Shown: piece after piece, positions 33,735 to 46,051 of the stretch
How the letters are laid out: every line of letters begins with the position of its first letter
Numbering within the stretch: position 1 is the stretch's first letter
Assembly (NCBI GenBank): GCA_030782805.1
Contig: JARJPL010000329.1
Location: forward strand, 97,056-161,055
From: Aschersonia sp. MBC 622
Taxonomy: Eukaryota; Ascomycota; Sordariomycetes; Hypocreales; Clavicipitaceae
Length of the DNA stretch: 64,000 nucleotides
Direction: 5' to 3'
Notes under the pieces: model-generated
What the model was told of the DNA's origin: nothing
The model's input: the letters and a program-made list of their open reading frames with translations, nothing else
Database searches by the model: none
Translations under genes and position numbers: made by a program

Positions 33735-34358
33735 CTAGACCTTGGTCCACCACTTCCTCATCACCCGGTTCGCATACCCCTCGTCCAGGCCCCAGTTCCT
33801 CACCGCGTCCTCAATGCCTCTCTCCATCCTGCCCACGTACTCCTTGGCCGGCATCCCGTCGTCGGTGCGCCGCTCATCCACATACACCAGCGCCTTGACC
33901 GGTTCACCCCCTCCCTCCTCTCCGGCGAGCAGCTTGCCGTCGCCATCGCGCACCCAGCGCACCTCGCACCGCAGCTTCTCGTACGCGTGCGGCACGCCCT
34001 CAAAGCGGTCGAGACTTTCCTCGTCGCGCGGTGGTAGCAGGTATAAGAGACCGTAGACGCCGTCGTCGGTGGTGGTGGAGGAGGAGGAGGAGGAGGAGGA
34101 AGGAGAGGAAGAAGGGGGCAGGATGTTGGCGTAGCCGCGCGAGTTGATGATCCAGCGCCAGCGAGGCAGGAAGCCGAGGCCGATGGCGGTGGAGAGGGGA
34201 CAGCGCGCGCGCATCTGCGCGGTGGAGAGGTTGCTGCCGTACGCAAAGTAGAGGACCTCGTGGCGCTCTTCCTGGATCACGGTCAGGACGCTGTCCTGCG
34301 ACTGCTGGCTGTCGCCCTGCGAGTCCACATCCTCGACAATCACCTCTCTGGTGTTCAT
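33735..34358 (-). CDS. Gamma-glutamylcyclotransferase-like protein
   Basis: A single exon of 207 residues. The fold family converts gamma-glutamyl groups to 5-oxoproline, mainly in glutathione turnover. The substrate loop is present as FAYGSNLS (about residues 38-45), and the probable catalytic Glu lies in LDRFEGV (about 119). The C-terminal YVGRMERGIEDA helix is also typical. A poly-Ser/Thr tract (about 82-97) is encoded by a GGA microsatellite at about 34076-34102 and inserts between the second and third strands. The protein is probably cytosolic. The activity may be on a substrate other than gamma-glutamyl amino acids, since related folds differ. Confidence 0.88.
   Translation of the reverse strand: MNTREVIVEDVDSQGDSQQSQDSVLTVIQEERHEVLYFAYGSNLSTAQMRARCPLSTAIGLGFLPRWRWIINSRGYANILPPSSSPSSSSSSSSTTTDDGVYGLLYLLPPRDEESLDRFEGVPHAYEKLRCEVRWVRDGDGKLLAGEEGGGEPVKALVYVDERRTDDGMPAKEYVGRMERGIEDAVRNWGLDEGYANRVMRKWWTKV
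34076..34102. repeat. GGA/TCC trinucleotide tract coding for poly-Ser
   Basis: An uninterrupted run of GGA/GAG units on the plus strand reads as TCC codons on the minus strand, within the cyclotransferase gene. Trinucleotide slippage here would alter the length of the loop without shifting the frame. Confidence 0.8.
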
Positions 34359-35210
34359 GCCCGGCTGTGTTTTTCCGACGTTTTTGTATCTGTTGATTTG
34401 AGGGGAAAAAAAAAAAAGAAAAACTCTTCGTTTATAGAGACGGTGTTATTGTATGAAAGAAAAGGGTAGGGAAAAAAGGTTCGAGAAACAATGTTCAAGT
34501 GAGTTGGCGGCAAGTCGTCGACTTTTGGCAACTTTGTCTTGCCCACAAATGTCGGATGCTTGCTGGTTGGGCAACCAAGACAATCAGACGAGGCCCCAGT
34601 CACGCAGCGCCTCTTTTTTTACATTACCAACTCTTGCTTCCTTTTGCTTCCTTTTCCCGGTCGAAGTTTAGGGTCCAGGTGACACCTTTTTCACACTTAA
34701 CTGGTCTTATTCAAAGCTGCCTTGGCTGCCATGACGTCCCAGGGCCTGTTTTCGTGGCCTGCTCGATTTAGGCAGACGCGCACCGGCTCGCGGATGTCGA
34801 TCCGCCCACCCGCTCGAGGCGAACTGGATAAACTCGCCTTGTTAGGCATCGATACCCATGTCGCTTATGGTCATTTGCTAAGCCAAAATCAGCCTTTTGG
34901 GCGGCTGTGCTTACGGAGGCGTTCACAATCATCATACAAGCAAACTTCGAGAAAGAGTCACATCTATTCATGTCCTTCGTCCCCTCCCCCAACTCTAATT
35001 ACAAAATGCCGCTAGTATGTCCTTTTTTCATATGCAAGAAATAATATTCACAGCCGCGTGACCCAAATCCTTGGTCAGCGGCGCCTCCTCGTCTAATCAT
35101 AGACGGGAATTGTGCCCCGTCTAGCCATCTTAGTTGGCTGGCGAGACTGGTGGCAATGGGGACCAGCCCAGTGGTATTCAGTCCAATCGTGAACGCCGGC
35201 ATTAAGCATC
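34359..35210. promoter_or_regulatory. Region upstream of the cyclotransferase and downstream of STE11
   Basis: This 852-bp region contains an oligo-A tract at about 34407-34418 and one ATG-started frame (34731-35015) with no domain or codon evidence. I see no supported gene. Confidence 0.4.
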
Positions 35211-37993
35211 TCACGTGATGGGGTTGAGAAATGGGCTCAGCATGAGCTCGTCTGCGCTCGGACGCTGGTCGTGATCCAGCTCAAACGTCTGGTTCAGAAA
35301 CTTTTTGGCGTCTGCGCTGGCATTTTCCGGAATGGTCGGCGATGCCTTGCCGCCGCCAATCTTGAAAATGGCCTGCAGCTGACTGCAGTCGGGAAACGGG
35401 TGCGTGCCCGTCATCATCTCCACGACCAGGCAGCCCAGTGACCAGATGTCTGCCTTGCGCGTGTACGACGTCTGCTTCACCACCTCTGGCGCCATCCAAA
35501 AGACTGAGCCCTGCAGAGAAGGTCTGTGCTTAGCGTTCTTAGCGCCACCCAAGAGGTTGGAGGCCTCGAGCTTCTTGGAGATACCAAAGTCGGAAATCTT
35601 AATGGTGCCCTTGTTGTCGACCAAAATGTTGGCGCCCTTGATATCACGGTGGATTATGTCGCGCTCGTGGAGATATGACAGACCAGTCAAGATCTGACGC
35701 ACAAAGCTTCGCACCAAAGGCTCGCCAAGGGCACCATACGAGTTAAGCATAGTCTGCACCGAACCACCAGCAACGTACTCGAGGAAAATGTTGAGGTTGT
35801 TGTCTGATGAGCTGCAGCCCAAATACTGCACAATGTTTGCGTGTCTGAGCTCTCTCAGCAGCCCAATTTCTCGCTTCAGCGCGTCAATCATGCTCTTCTT
35901 GCGCGAGTCGCTGGCGCTGAGCGTCCCGGATGGAGTCTCGACCTGCTTAACAGCGAGAAGCTCGCCAGTCACGGCATGTAGTGCAAGGTATACCGAGCCG
36001 AATGAACCTTGGCCAATTAAAGCTCCCTTCATCCACTTGTTGTCGTCCCATGAGTCACCGTCTAGGAAACTCTGTAGCTCCTCATCGTCATCCTCGCCAT
36101 CATTGGTGAGAGCTTGCTTGATATCGGACAGGGGCGCTGAACAGGTAGAGCCTTCCCCATCAAAGTAGCTCATGACTCTAGCCATGGTGCCATCCGATTG
36201 CGTCAGGCTACCGGCAGCAGTATCAGAGTTGCTCTCGGTAAAGGAGACGTACGACTTGCGGTCCGGCTCTGAAGGTGCCTCCTCTTGGAGGGTATCAAGC
36301 ATGGAAGATGAAATGGAGTCGCGGTGGTAAAGCATGCTACGAGCATCTCTGGTACGGACTTTGGCGATATGTGTGTTTCCGTTCAGCCAAGAGTCCGCAA
36401 TCGTCGGCATAGGCGGTGCATCTGTATTGCTAGAAGCAAAGCTGAGGTTGCTGGCAACACTTAGACGGCTATTGATTCTGCTGAGACGTGTGGAGCGGCG
36501 CATTGAAAGACGGGCAGTGCGATCAATCTCTTCGCGGGGATGATCAGGGAAATAGGAAGTAAGATCAGAAGCAATCAGTTCGCTAGGAGGTCGCAGACCG
36601 CCAAACTGACGTAGGCCAATGCTGCCCTTGCTCGATGGCCGGGTTTCCGAGCTGGGCGAGGACCTCTCCAACTCCCGGAAGGCAGCTCTGTAGAACTCAT
36701 CGCGCTCGCGGAAAAGAAGCGGGGACATGGGCTGCTGCAGCTCTTCATCCCAGTTCTCACCCAGTAGTTTTTGCACCTTGACCTGGCTGCGCTTATCGAC
36801 CGTCTCGAGCGCACGGGTATGCTTCTGCTGCTCTTCTTCCAGGGCAATAGCCGCAGCCCGCTGCAGCTCGGCCTCTCCGGGCTCACCAGCCGGGACGCGA
36901 CGCAGAATTAACCTATTGCGTTCGGAGCGGCGCTGATCCTTGATGATGCGCCACAACTCAGTATCACCGAGGCGTCTACATTGACGGGGGTCCGGTTCGA
37001 GGCCGGTGAGGACCCAGAAGCAGTAATTCCTCTCATGGTCCTCTCGCAGCGAAAACTTTCGGAGAGTGACACGCATGACGTTCTCACAAGTGTTACAGTC
37101 GGCGATCTTGACCACCTTGGTGACACCACCGGTAGATATGACACGAATAACGTCCTGACCTTGTGGCAGAGCAGCCATCAGAGAACCATCCATGCTAGAG
37201 TTGTTTCTCGTGTGGGCTGTTGGTATGCGGCCGGATGTTGAGCCTTCGGTAGCAGGTATTCTGGCAGAGGTGCCGGGTGTGGCATTGCTCATGTAGCCAG
37301 CAGTTGGAAATCTTTGCTGTCTAGCCGAGCGAATTTCGCTCGACATGGGAGGCGATGAATGTCTAGCGGAGCGATCGATTTCGAGGGGTGGGGGTACATC
37401 GACCTGTCTCGAATATCGTCGGTTTACAGGCGCGGGGTTGGTGCTGTTGCTCGTATTACTGCGAAGATTGAGTGGCCGGGGCGAGACGCCGGGAGCAGAT
37501 ATCGATATGGGTTCGAGAGCGGCAAATGAATCCTAGTATCGAGTTAGTGAAGGACAGCGAGCGATGGAATGATTGTCAAGCGCACCCTATTTCTCTTTTT
37601 TTGGTTGGCGTAGGCCTTTGTTCGTAGCTTCTTGATGCAGAGGAACAGGCGAACGCGATCGCCGACCTTGTCGATGCCCATTTCCTTTAGGACTTCCTTG
37701 TCCATCTCTAAGAGGTTTTGGCCGTTGATATTGTTCTTGCGAAAGAGCTTTTCGTACTCGCCGCACTTTACGCTGACGAGGTAGTCGCAGACGCGGTCCT
37801 CGTCCCAGTTCTTGACCGAGTCGGGGCTGTCGGATTCAGAGAATTCGGACTCAGTCGGGCTGGCAAAAGTCTGAGGGGCGTTTGCAATGTTGGGGATACG
37901 GCGGGCGGTAGGCAGACCGGTCTGCATCGTGTTGGCAGCCAGACCAGCTGTGCTGATGGAGGAGCCAGAGAATGGCGGCTTGGTGGCCAGCAT
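35211..37993 (-). CDS. STE11: MAP kinase kinase kinase STE11 (SAM, RA, kinase)
   Basis: Two exons on the minus strand, 37993-37586 and 37532-35211, encode 909 residues. STE11 is the MAPKKK of the pheromone, invasive-growth and osmotic cascades and phosphorylates STE7 and PBS2-type kinases; in plant pathogens the homologue MST11 is needed for infection structures. A SAM domain lies at about 58-125 (NWDEDRVCDYLVSVKC), for binding the adaptor STE50. A Ras-association-like domain lies at about 259-345 (RVISTGGVTKVVKI). The kinase domain occupies about 635-905, with the GQGSFGSV loop, VAIK-like AVKQVE, HRDIKGAN, DFG and APE-type MAPEVV motifs. Disordered Ser/Pro regions link the domains. All catalytic residues are intact. 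Confidence 0.97.
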
Positions 37994-40900
37994 GGTGGCG
38001 GTTGCGTCTTGATAGGCCAGGTTCGTATGAAGTAGTATTAATTGAAAGGTTCGAGTCGTAGCAATTTTTGAGAAGGGAGGGTTTGGATTGGTTGATTTGG
38101 TGTGACTTGAGCTTAGGTGAATATTCGGTTCGAAGGCAATCGACGAGGCGGCTCGACCGCAAGTTGTTGATGGGTTGGCGGTGCCGGAGAAAAAGGCAAA
38201 CTGTGCCGCAATAAAAAAAAGAGCTGCACAGCAAGAGAGCGAGGAATTAATAGAAATCGGAAAAAGAGACGACACTAAAATTTGCCAGCAGCAAGAGAAA
38301 TGGTGCGTGGGAAACGGAGGATGATGAGAAGAGTGTTTGCGCCGCTGATGAGCCAGGGGAGAAGACAAAAGGTGTGATGAGACCGTGTTTCCGAGCGTTG
38401 GTAGGGGTGTAGTGGGTGGGCTTGCTGCTGTTGCGGCTCGGGACGGGGCTGGCAAGGTGTGGTATCAAGGTGGCGAGTCTTCAGCGCTGACCCGCAAAAA
38501 AATGCGATAGGTGAATAAAAAAGGTCCAGAAAAGCTGACAAAAGTGCTTTGGTAAAATGCAGAGCCCTTCTAAATGTAGCAGTAGCCGCCCGTTCGTGTG
38601 CGCAAGGTTGATGTGACGACCTCGAGGTCTCTTCACTTTTCCAAGGAGTAAGTGGCCCAAAGCTGAAGCGAGTTTCTTCAGTGCGATTGGCCCCCAAAGT
38701 CCCCTTGTAATTTCGGACCCCGCTGACCTGCCTGGTTCGCTTTGTCGTGTTTGGCGGAATGCAGCCTCGTGCAAGTAACAAGGGCGTTATTCAATTTAAT
38801 TACAAGGACGAAAAAAGAAACGGCATCATGGAGACCGGGAAGGGGGGCTTAAACGAGATGCGGGGGATAGCAGCAGTATTATAACAGTTTGCCCGTTGAT
38901 CTTTTCTGGCAGCTGCAAGTCCGACATGCACGCAGGCAATGCTTGGGTTCTACAGCATAGCCAAGGTCAATGCACCGTTGACGCCAGCTAAATAGGGCGC
39001 AGGGCCATGGCACAGGCAAGACAACAGCCAACATGAAACCCGATGGTGGCCATAATCATGGCAAATGACATGTCGGCAGACGGCCAAGAGCCGTGCTCTG
39101 TTTCTTTTTTTTTCTTGTTCATGCTCGCTCTCAACTCTAGCATAAAACGCTCACTCGCTTTATGCTAAGACACCAGTGTACCTCTTGCCTCCATCACCGA
39201 CCATACATACCATCTACAGCTTGCGCACACCATGCAGGCTGTGCATGTTGAAACACTCTACTCCTTGCTGGCCCGCACACGGGGTTTGGACACGCTTTGT
39301 TGGATCCTCCCACTCGCATCAACACAAGCGGGCCCGGCACGCCATCTAAAGATATCAGAGCTTCCCTTCTTTTTGGCTCTTTCATCTCTCCTCTGTCAAT
39401 ACGGTTTCGGAAGAAAAAAACCCTTCATTTGTCGATTTAAAACAATTACGGGCTCAGCTGGTTGACATGAGCTGGTTTGCTTCGCCTTCAAAGTCTGTTT
39501 CATGCCTAGCGGACAGGCTCCGAGGGATCTACAGTGTAAGCACGGCCGTGCTCAACGTCGGCACCGTTTGCAGAGGCAGCCAGTCACTCTGGGCCATTAT
39601 CAGACATCACCTATTTATTGCCCACGTGCGATATGATGTGTTGGTAATGTGTTGGTAATTTATGCTAGTATTGAGACAAGACTCACCGACCAGAAACGCT
39701 CGCGCGCTTGGCCTTTGCCTCAGAATCCGCTGGTCAACATCCACATCACAAGACCACGTCTATTATTATCATTATATATACTGTTGCTTTTGATCAGCTC
39801 ATTTATGAGGCTCTGAAAACCACTGCACCGCCTTTCCGTAATCCTCAAGCGCCCTGATTATCCTTTGCTCCCCCACCCCTTTCACCTAGTCGCACATTGC
39901 CGGCCGGTGATAGGCCCGGCGCCACAAGAGATGAAACCGACCATGTTTCGCCCGACAAGGGTCCGCGCGCTCAGCTTTGGCTCCCCTTCTTTCCAAATTT
40001 CCATCGCCACATTTCATCTATCTACGCAACTAGTCTAGTGAATACGATAGGACTTGTGACTAATCCCAACAGGCCGGACGGACCCTTGCCTGTTTTTCCC
40101 TGCTTTCGCCGTCATAATTACGTCGTGAGGCAACGTCCCCTGCCTCCGAAGTCAGAACCGAGGACGCGGCTCTCCGGAACCTGTGGGTTTTTTGTTTGAG
40201 GCGTTGCATCTGTGCGAGAAACAAAGTTTCCCGCTACACTTCACCACACTTCGAGCCCTTTTGTCTCCTGCTTTCTTGACTTTTGATCCTCCGATGCCAC
40301 GTTTTTAATGTCAATGTGCCCACTCCCGCTCCTCCTCACAGACGTACCCCAGGTGCCCAGTTGCCCAGCTACCAAGAAGACAGAAATTCACATGCACTCG
40401 GACATTTACCAGTACATAACCTCAACTTACATGTGCGCGCGCTTTCTTCCCTCCTCGCCCGCCGAGGTTTCACAAACCTTTCGTTTCAGGCCAGGAAACA
40501 CACAAACTGCATCGTACCACTGTCGTAAAGTTTTCATTTCATCCTTCTTCTATGCGCCCGTAGGGTATTATCTGTTTCCCCCGGTTGGTTGGCTGGCCAT
40601 GTCGCCCAGTTCCATCTCTAGGCTGTATCACTTCGACTGAACCGCCCACTGTCCAGTCACGCCAGATTTGGTGGTTGTTGATTTTCAGTGGGACAGTGAA
40701 GTTGAAAAGGCGCTGCGTTGGCTTGTATTACATACGCTAATGGCTTGCACTTCGGTATATCTACCAATGAAATCATTACTAATGAGTATTTTCACTTCTA
40801 TCCGTATTCACGTCCATCCGTACTACGAGCGATTTGTGCGCTCCGGGCATAATCAGGCTGATGGCCGGCCGGTGGGCAGCCACAGGAAACCTCCTCGTCG

Positions 40901-43404
40901 GGCAGCGCGGCAATGCTCGCCTGCCTATGCGAGCAAAACGCCATCGCGCGGTTTAACTTACACAGACTGTAAATACAAGTGTTAGAACCGTCAAGTTCTT
41001 CCATTATGACCGGAAAACTGCACATCTAACCATTCCATCAAGCTATGGCCTTGGACGTTTTAGTTTTAAAGCCCGTCTATCCTCGTCATTCTAGTCATTT
41101 TGAGAGTCACACAAAACGAATCGAGGACCCGAGGTTAGAACATTTCGGGGTTCATGAGTCGAAGCATGTATACATGGGACGGAAATCGTCGAAAAGTGAC
41201 CACTATTTTCTGCCCCGTTTCTGCATCCACGATGTATCAGCAGTCATGAGATGTTTGAGAATAAGACGATGGTCCATATGGCCCTGCGCCCTCGACAAAC
41301 GGGTGACAAGGCGCGGGTGCGGAAAATCTGTGGGGAAAAGATGCAGAATACGGACGATTACATTTTGCCTCTACTTACCCGGCACTCGATTGCCGGCAAG
41401 ATGAAAGTCCATCATCCTGCAGCATCCTCCTCCAGACTGTCAGTTATGATGTTGAGCTATAGCTTCAGGTAGTTCAGGTAGCGACTACTACACGACACGA
41501 CACTTGGACTACAGTACGTCAACGACAAATATTTGGAGAGTAAACATGGTGTGCCTCGTTACTTCTGACTTCTGATGGAAACTCCCATGCAGGACTAAGG
41601 ATGACGTAGTCGCATCGTCCACAATCAATCTACATGTCTCAGCTTGACGCCCCGTCTACTCTGCATCTCTGTCTAATCCTCACACCTTGCAAAGAGACAC
41701 AGATAGGGATCGTGACGAATGAAAATCAGGGACAAAAAGTCACAGTCTGGTGATGCAGTTCATTCGTTATTCTACGCTCTCATAATCAGCCCGACGGCAT
41801 CCTCCTGTCACCATTACGGAGCAGGCTAGAACCTTCAACGTAATGATGGAAGAAGCCCGATCTTCTCGGGCCCTCGGTAGTGGATCCAAGCGATCCACAC
41901 CTTCTCCTCCTCCCTGCAGCGGCGTCCCCTCTCCAATGACCTTCGATGCCTGCCGTACCGTCCAACAATCAATCAAAAAAAGAAAGTTTCTTGTCCTTTT
42001 TTGTATTTTTTTTCCTCTCGTTTTCGGTTACTATCTAGAGCGAGCTTGGTTTTGAGCGATTTATGCAAAAATGGTCGCGTGGTCATCTTCTTCACAACGT
42101 GTTCACATCCCAGTTGAGCGCTGTCTGGCGTAATTCATGTGATGCGCGGTGACGGGCCTGCGGGAGATGCATCTATCTATCGAAAGAGGGTATCCTCCTT
42201 TGCCCGTCTAGGCAAGCCGCAAGTGGCAGCTGCTCTACTGTACTGCTTCTGTGCGACGAGTGCGATGACGAGCAGCAACCACATGCCGACGAAAAATATC
42301 GTAAGTGGCTTGCATGCGCCAGCACACAGCAAAGCATATGCTAAGAATGATGACTGTTTTTTCCTTTTGCCGCTTCTTCCCTTTCTTTCTTTCTTTCTTT
42401 TCATCATTTTGATTGACTTGTGTTTTCCGACGGCGGCTGCGAAAATAATCAAGAAGAGATAGGCTGCAAGCCCAAAATTTACTTTGCGCTGGCACAGCTG
42501 GAGCTGCGGATCCCACGCCCAGCCTATCCAGAGCCGCCTCAACCCTTCCACTCAGCAAGCCATTGCAGGTTGCCAACTCCGCTAGCAGCAATGATATGCT
42601 ACTAAATACATCTTGGCCTGACCAGCAGTATCATTTGAGCCGCTTCGGCATAACTAATCTGAATCTCGGCTTTTTCTAGGCCAGGATTTTGCCCCCAATC
42701 ATATCACCCAGTTCTCCACGAAGACGTGGGAATGGGCGCCACATGGACCGTCTTTGGCGGGGTCCTGTGGCTCTGAGCCTCGTCAACTAGAGTCTGCGCT
42801 TGCGGCGGCGAGCCGGCCGCTGCTTTTGCAAGGATGTGCTGAGGAAAATGATAGTGATGGCTGCCATCTGTTCTCGGAGGCCGGGTTTCCTTTTTTTGAG
42901 TTTCGGGGCCCTGCGAGGTGTCGGGAAAGTGTCTGCGTTTCATGACTTCGGTTCATCGCTGCAAGTTCTAGACTTGACTGTCCGCGCCACCACCAAAAAC
43001 AAAACCCCCAGCCTTTCCCGGAATCTGCCAAATCACGGATAAATCATTCGTAAGAAAGGATTAGAGTTTCCAAATTCTGTAGTTGCCATCCCCGACGAGC
43101 CGTACATACCCAGGCACGCAGGCGGCGCGCGACCAGCCATGTCTCTAAAGCGGCGGCACCGACGACCTGAGCTAAGAATACAACATCGACCTGCATCAGG
43201 TACTTTGCAAATCCCAGACCATCGTTGCCGACGTCCCGATCATCGTTTATAAGGTCCTATTTTTCTCTCCTCGATAGTCCCGCGTCGATAATTCTCTCTC
43301 TTCCCCTTCTTCTACCCGATTTCTGATCCCCGTTACTACTTGCGGCTTCCATACAATTTTCTTCTCTTCATCGAAAACATACTCGCGCAACGACATCACC
43401 AACA
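37994..43404. other. 5.4-kb gene-poor divergent region between STE11 and a sulfotransferase-like gene
   Basis: I find no frame with a domain, no tRNA and no repeat family. The region holds the leaders and promoters of both flanking genes. A CTTT microsatellite lies at about 42381-42401, and TATATATA-like AT-rich DNA near 39770. A few ATG-started frames of about 100 residues, such as 41045-41404, have no supporting evidence. The region may contain a long non-coding transcript or a remote regulatory element. Confidence 0.5.
42377..42401. repeat. CTTT microsatellite
   Basis: Five CTTT units in a row on the plus strand, in non-coding DNA. They lie in a pyrimidine-rich tract that starts at about 42355. 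Confidence 0.75.
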
Positions 43405-44671
43405 ATGGCTCCCAGACCCATCTTTACTCTTACACACCCGCGAGCATGCTCGACGGCTTTTGAACGGGTATGTTTTCTTGCTCAATGGTCTCCTTGTCTT
43501 GTGCGGAATCGCGCAAAACACGCGACAACAAATAGCTTGATCTCGTGACTGACATACCGCCCCTGAACAGGTCTTTATGACCCGTCGCGACATCCTCGAG
43601 TGCTCTCACGAGCCCTTTGCCGATGCCTTTTACCTGGGGCCGGAGCTCATGAGCGATCGCTTCAAGGATGATGCTGCCGACCGCGGATCCTTGGGCATGT
43701 CCTGTTCCGACACCTACCAGACCGTGTTGGACCGCTTTGCCGAGATGCAATCACAGGTTAGACTTGTCCCTCGCAATGCGCCTTCATGAGCCCATTCCCT
43801 CTTTCTTCATCTCGGAGCCTTGGCTTCTTCTCCTCCTCCCATCTTCTCACCCTCACATATCCTCAGAGAGGACGTGAGATGCTCTTGGCCGAGCGTTGCG
43901 ACCCAATTGACCACGAACAAGCACTCACCTCTTTCCAGGGAAAGCGCCTCTTCATCAAGGACATGGCCTACTACATCATGCAGCCCGACGGCAAGCCCAC
44001 CGACATTGCCCCCTCGGTGGGCGGCCGCGCAGAACCCGCCAACCCGACCGTGCTGCCGCTCGCCGTGCTGGGCAAATTCCACTTCACCTTTCTCATCCGC
44101 CACCCGCGCCGCTCAATCCCCTCGTACTGGCGCTGCTGCCTGCCGCCGCTGAGCGACCGCAACGGCTTCCCCTACTTTTTGCCTAGCGAGGCCGGCTACG
44201 AGGAGCTCGTCCGCCTCTTTGACTACCTGCTCGAGAGCGGCGTCACCGACAAGGAGCACCTCACCGTCCTCGACGCCGACGACCTCCTCGACAACCCCGA
44301 GGACACGATTCGCCTGTTTTGCGAGCGCACCGGCATCGACTACTCGCCGTCCATGCTCGAGTGGTCCGCCGAGGACGGCCAGATTGCCACGGAAAAGTTT
44401 GCCAAATTTGATGGATTCCACGACGACTGCCTCCGTACCACGCGACTCGAGGGCAGATCCCATGCACAGGTGAGCCATTCCTTGCGGCAAATAGCTTACT
44501 CTACACAATCTAGTTGCTAACTACAGTGCGCAGAAAATCTCAACAGTCGAGTCTGAAGACGCTGAGTGGACCAAGAAATATGGCCCCGAGGCGCAAAAGA
44601 TTATCCGCCAAACTGTCAATGACAATATCCCTTACTACGAGTATCTGAAGCAGTTCACTATCAAGGCATAG
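43405..44671 (+). CDS. P-loop sulfotransferase-like protein
   Basis: Four exons, 43405-43467, 43571-43756, 43867-44469 and 44534-44671, encode 329 residues with all joins in phase 0. The opening THPRACSTAFERVF matches the sulfotransferase 5'-phosphosulfate-binding loop, although it lacks the canonical Lys/Arg-Ser-Gly-(S/T) order. A 3'-phosphate-type motif (RHPRRSIPSYWR) lies at about 160. The C-terminal half is an alpha/beta region with a conserved YYEYLKQF end. It is a fungal member of the sulfotransferase superfamily of unknown substrate; some such proteins act on branched-chain or hydroxy substrates. No signal peptide is seen. Confidence 0.85.
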
Positions 44672-45160
44672 AGAGTTGCGAGCAGATGCTCCTACTATTA
44701 GGGTGGCGTTTTGTCTTGCCTTTATTCTGGCTTGTTTTAACGACTTTGAACGATTGACTTTTGCCCCGTTTCGCAAGGCCCCAGCAACATAGAAGTCGGA
44801 AGTATTCCGAGACTTTTGCTCTATTTCAGAGCGGGCCTGCGCGAAATGTTTTGCATGGGATATCTGAGGATATGTTTTTTGGTGGTTATGCTCCGCCAGA
44901 AATGATTTGTGCTTAATATTACAATGTTTTGTTTTGCGCGCTGGTCCGCCCAGCTGCGCATCACCTCCTTTTGTACATGCGCACACCTGCCGCTCGCGTA
45001 GACGCTCCCACTCGCTCGGAGCTTGTGTTTCGGATTCCCGCACCAAATCGCCGCAGTAAACGTCGTGCAGGTCGTATGAGCAGACCGATTCTATTCATAC
45101 AGCCTCCAGGGTTGATTGAGCCTTTGGTCTATCTTGGTATGCAAGAACTCTCATTTTGCT
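44672..45160. terminator. Convergent 3' region of the sulfotransferase-like gene and MHR1
   Basis: This 489-bp region lies between stop codons that face each other. No gene is visible in it. Confidence 0.4.
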
Positions 45161-46051
45161 TCATGTCGCAGCTTCCGTTTGCGCGGGAAGCTCCATCTCA
45201 TCCACAGGAGGTTCTTTCCGTCTCCGAGCCACGACCGATTCAACCATCTTGGAGTGCTTGACATTGGAAGTCCACTTTTTCGCGTAACCCGTATCCTGGA
45301 TGTTGGACCAGTTGACCTTTACTTCCAGCAGCTTTTTGGGACCATCCTCTTCCGTCGAATACTTGATTTTGTTGCCCGCACCGGCACCGCTCAGCACGAC
45401 AGCAATGTCGGCGACCGAGTTTGCCTTTTGCGCGTTGAGGGCCCTGCCTCGCTCGGCTTTGGTGCGCGGGAAGCGTATTTCGGGCCCGTTCTCAGCAGCG
45501 CGCTTGGCGGCCGCCTTCTTCTGGTTTTCGGTATACTCGAGTGGCGTTTTGTAGAACAGGCTGTCGCCCCAAGAGACCTCGTGCAGGTGCTTCAGCTCGC
45601 GCAGCTTCTGGAATACCGTGCGTCCAACTTTGCCAGCCCCCTGGGGAAGCTCAATCTTGGCCATGGGTGCCCAGTAGTCCTTCCGCAGCTTGGCAGGCTT
45701 CGTCTTCTTGCCATTGTAGGTCAACTGTTTCATGTCGCGGAATCCCTATTGCACGTTGCTCCCGTTAGCATTCCATGGCTACATGGTCGTGCCTCTCACA
45801 AAATCACAGAATTGTGCAGTTTGTGGCATTCAAGGTTGTCAAAGAATGGCGCATACTTCTAACGTGGCATATAAGCTGTAAATGACTTGTTCCGTCCTGC
45901 GATGGGTGAACACCCAGATGTTCTCGCCGTGGCCCTCGGGCCCCTGAAAGGCCATGGGATTCGGGGGCCGCTTTCCTCCATGAACTTGTCGCAGGCATAG
46001 TCGCGCAATGTCTGGTAATTGGCCTGCGCGGACCCGTTGTGTTGCGTTCAT
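45161..46051 (-). CDS. MHR1: MHR1 / mitochondrial ribosomal protein mL67
   Basis: Two exons on the minus strand, 46051-45857 and 45745-45161, encode 259 residues with a phase-0 join. The fungus-specific mL67 protein is a large-subunit mitoribosomal protein, and its yeast form MHR1 also takes part in homologous pairing of mitochondrial DNA. Family marks are the GHGENIWVFTHRRTEQVIYSL-type segment (partial here), the KPAKLRKDYWAPM region and the HEVSWGD segment. The N-terminus MNATQRVRAGQLPDIARLCLRQ is basic and could be a targeting sequence. The C-terminus is Lys and Arg rich. It shares a 752-bp divergent region with HSP104. Confidence 0.9.

Noticed and set aside
34731..35015. 94-residue ATG-started frame between the cyclotransferase and STE11
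   Set aside because: Composition is unremarkable, and no homology or codon bias is visible to me.
38100..38160. GGTTCGAA sequence resembling a tRNA B box
   Set aside because: No acceptor stem, A box or cloverleaf can be drawn around it.
41045..41404. 119-residue plus-strand frame with ATG
   Set aside because: No domain, unusual Arg/His/Cys-rich composition and no splice or promoter evidence.
42177..42591. Two overlapping minus-strand frames with membrane-like segments
   Set aside because: Hydrophobic runs occur in two frames and could form a small spliced membrane protein, but no join gives a recognisable family, so I do not call a gene.
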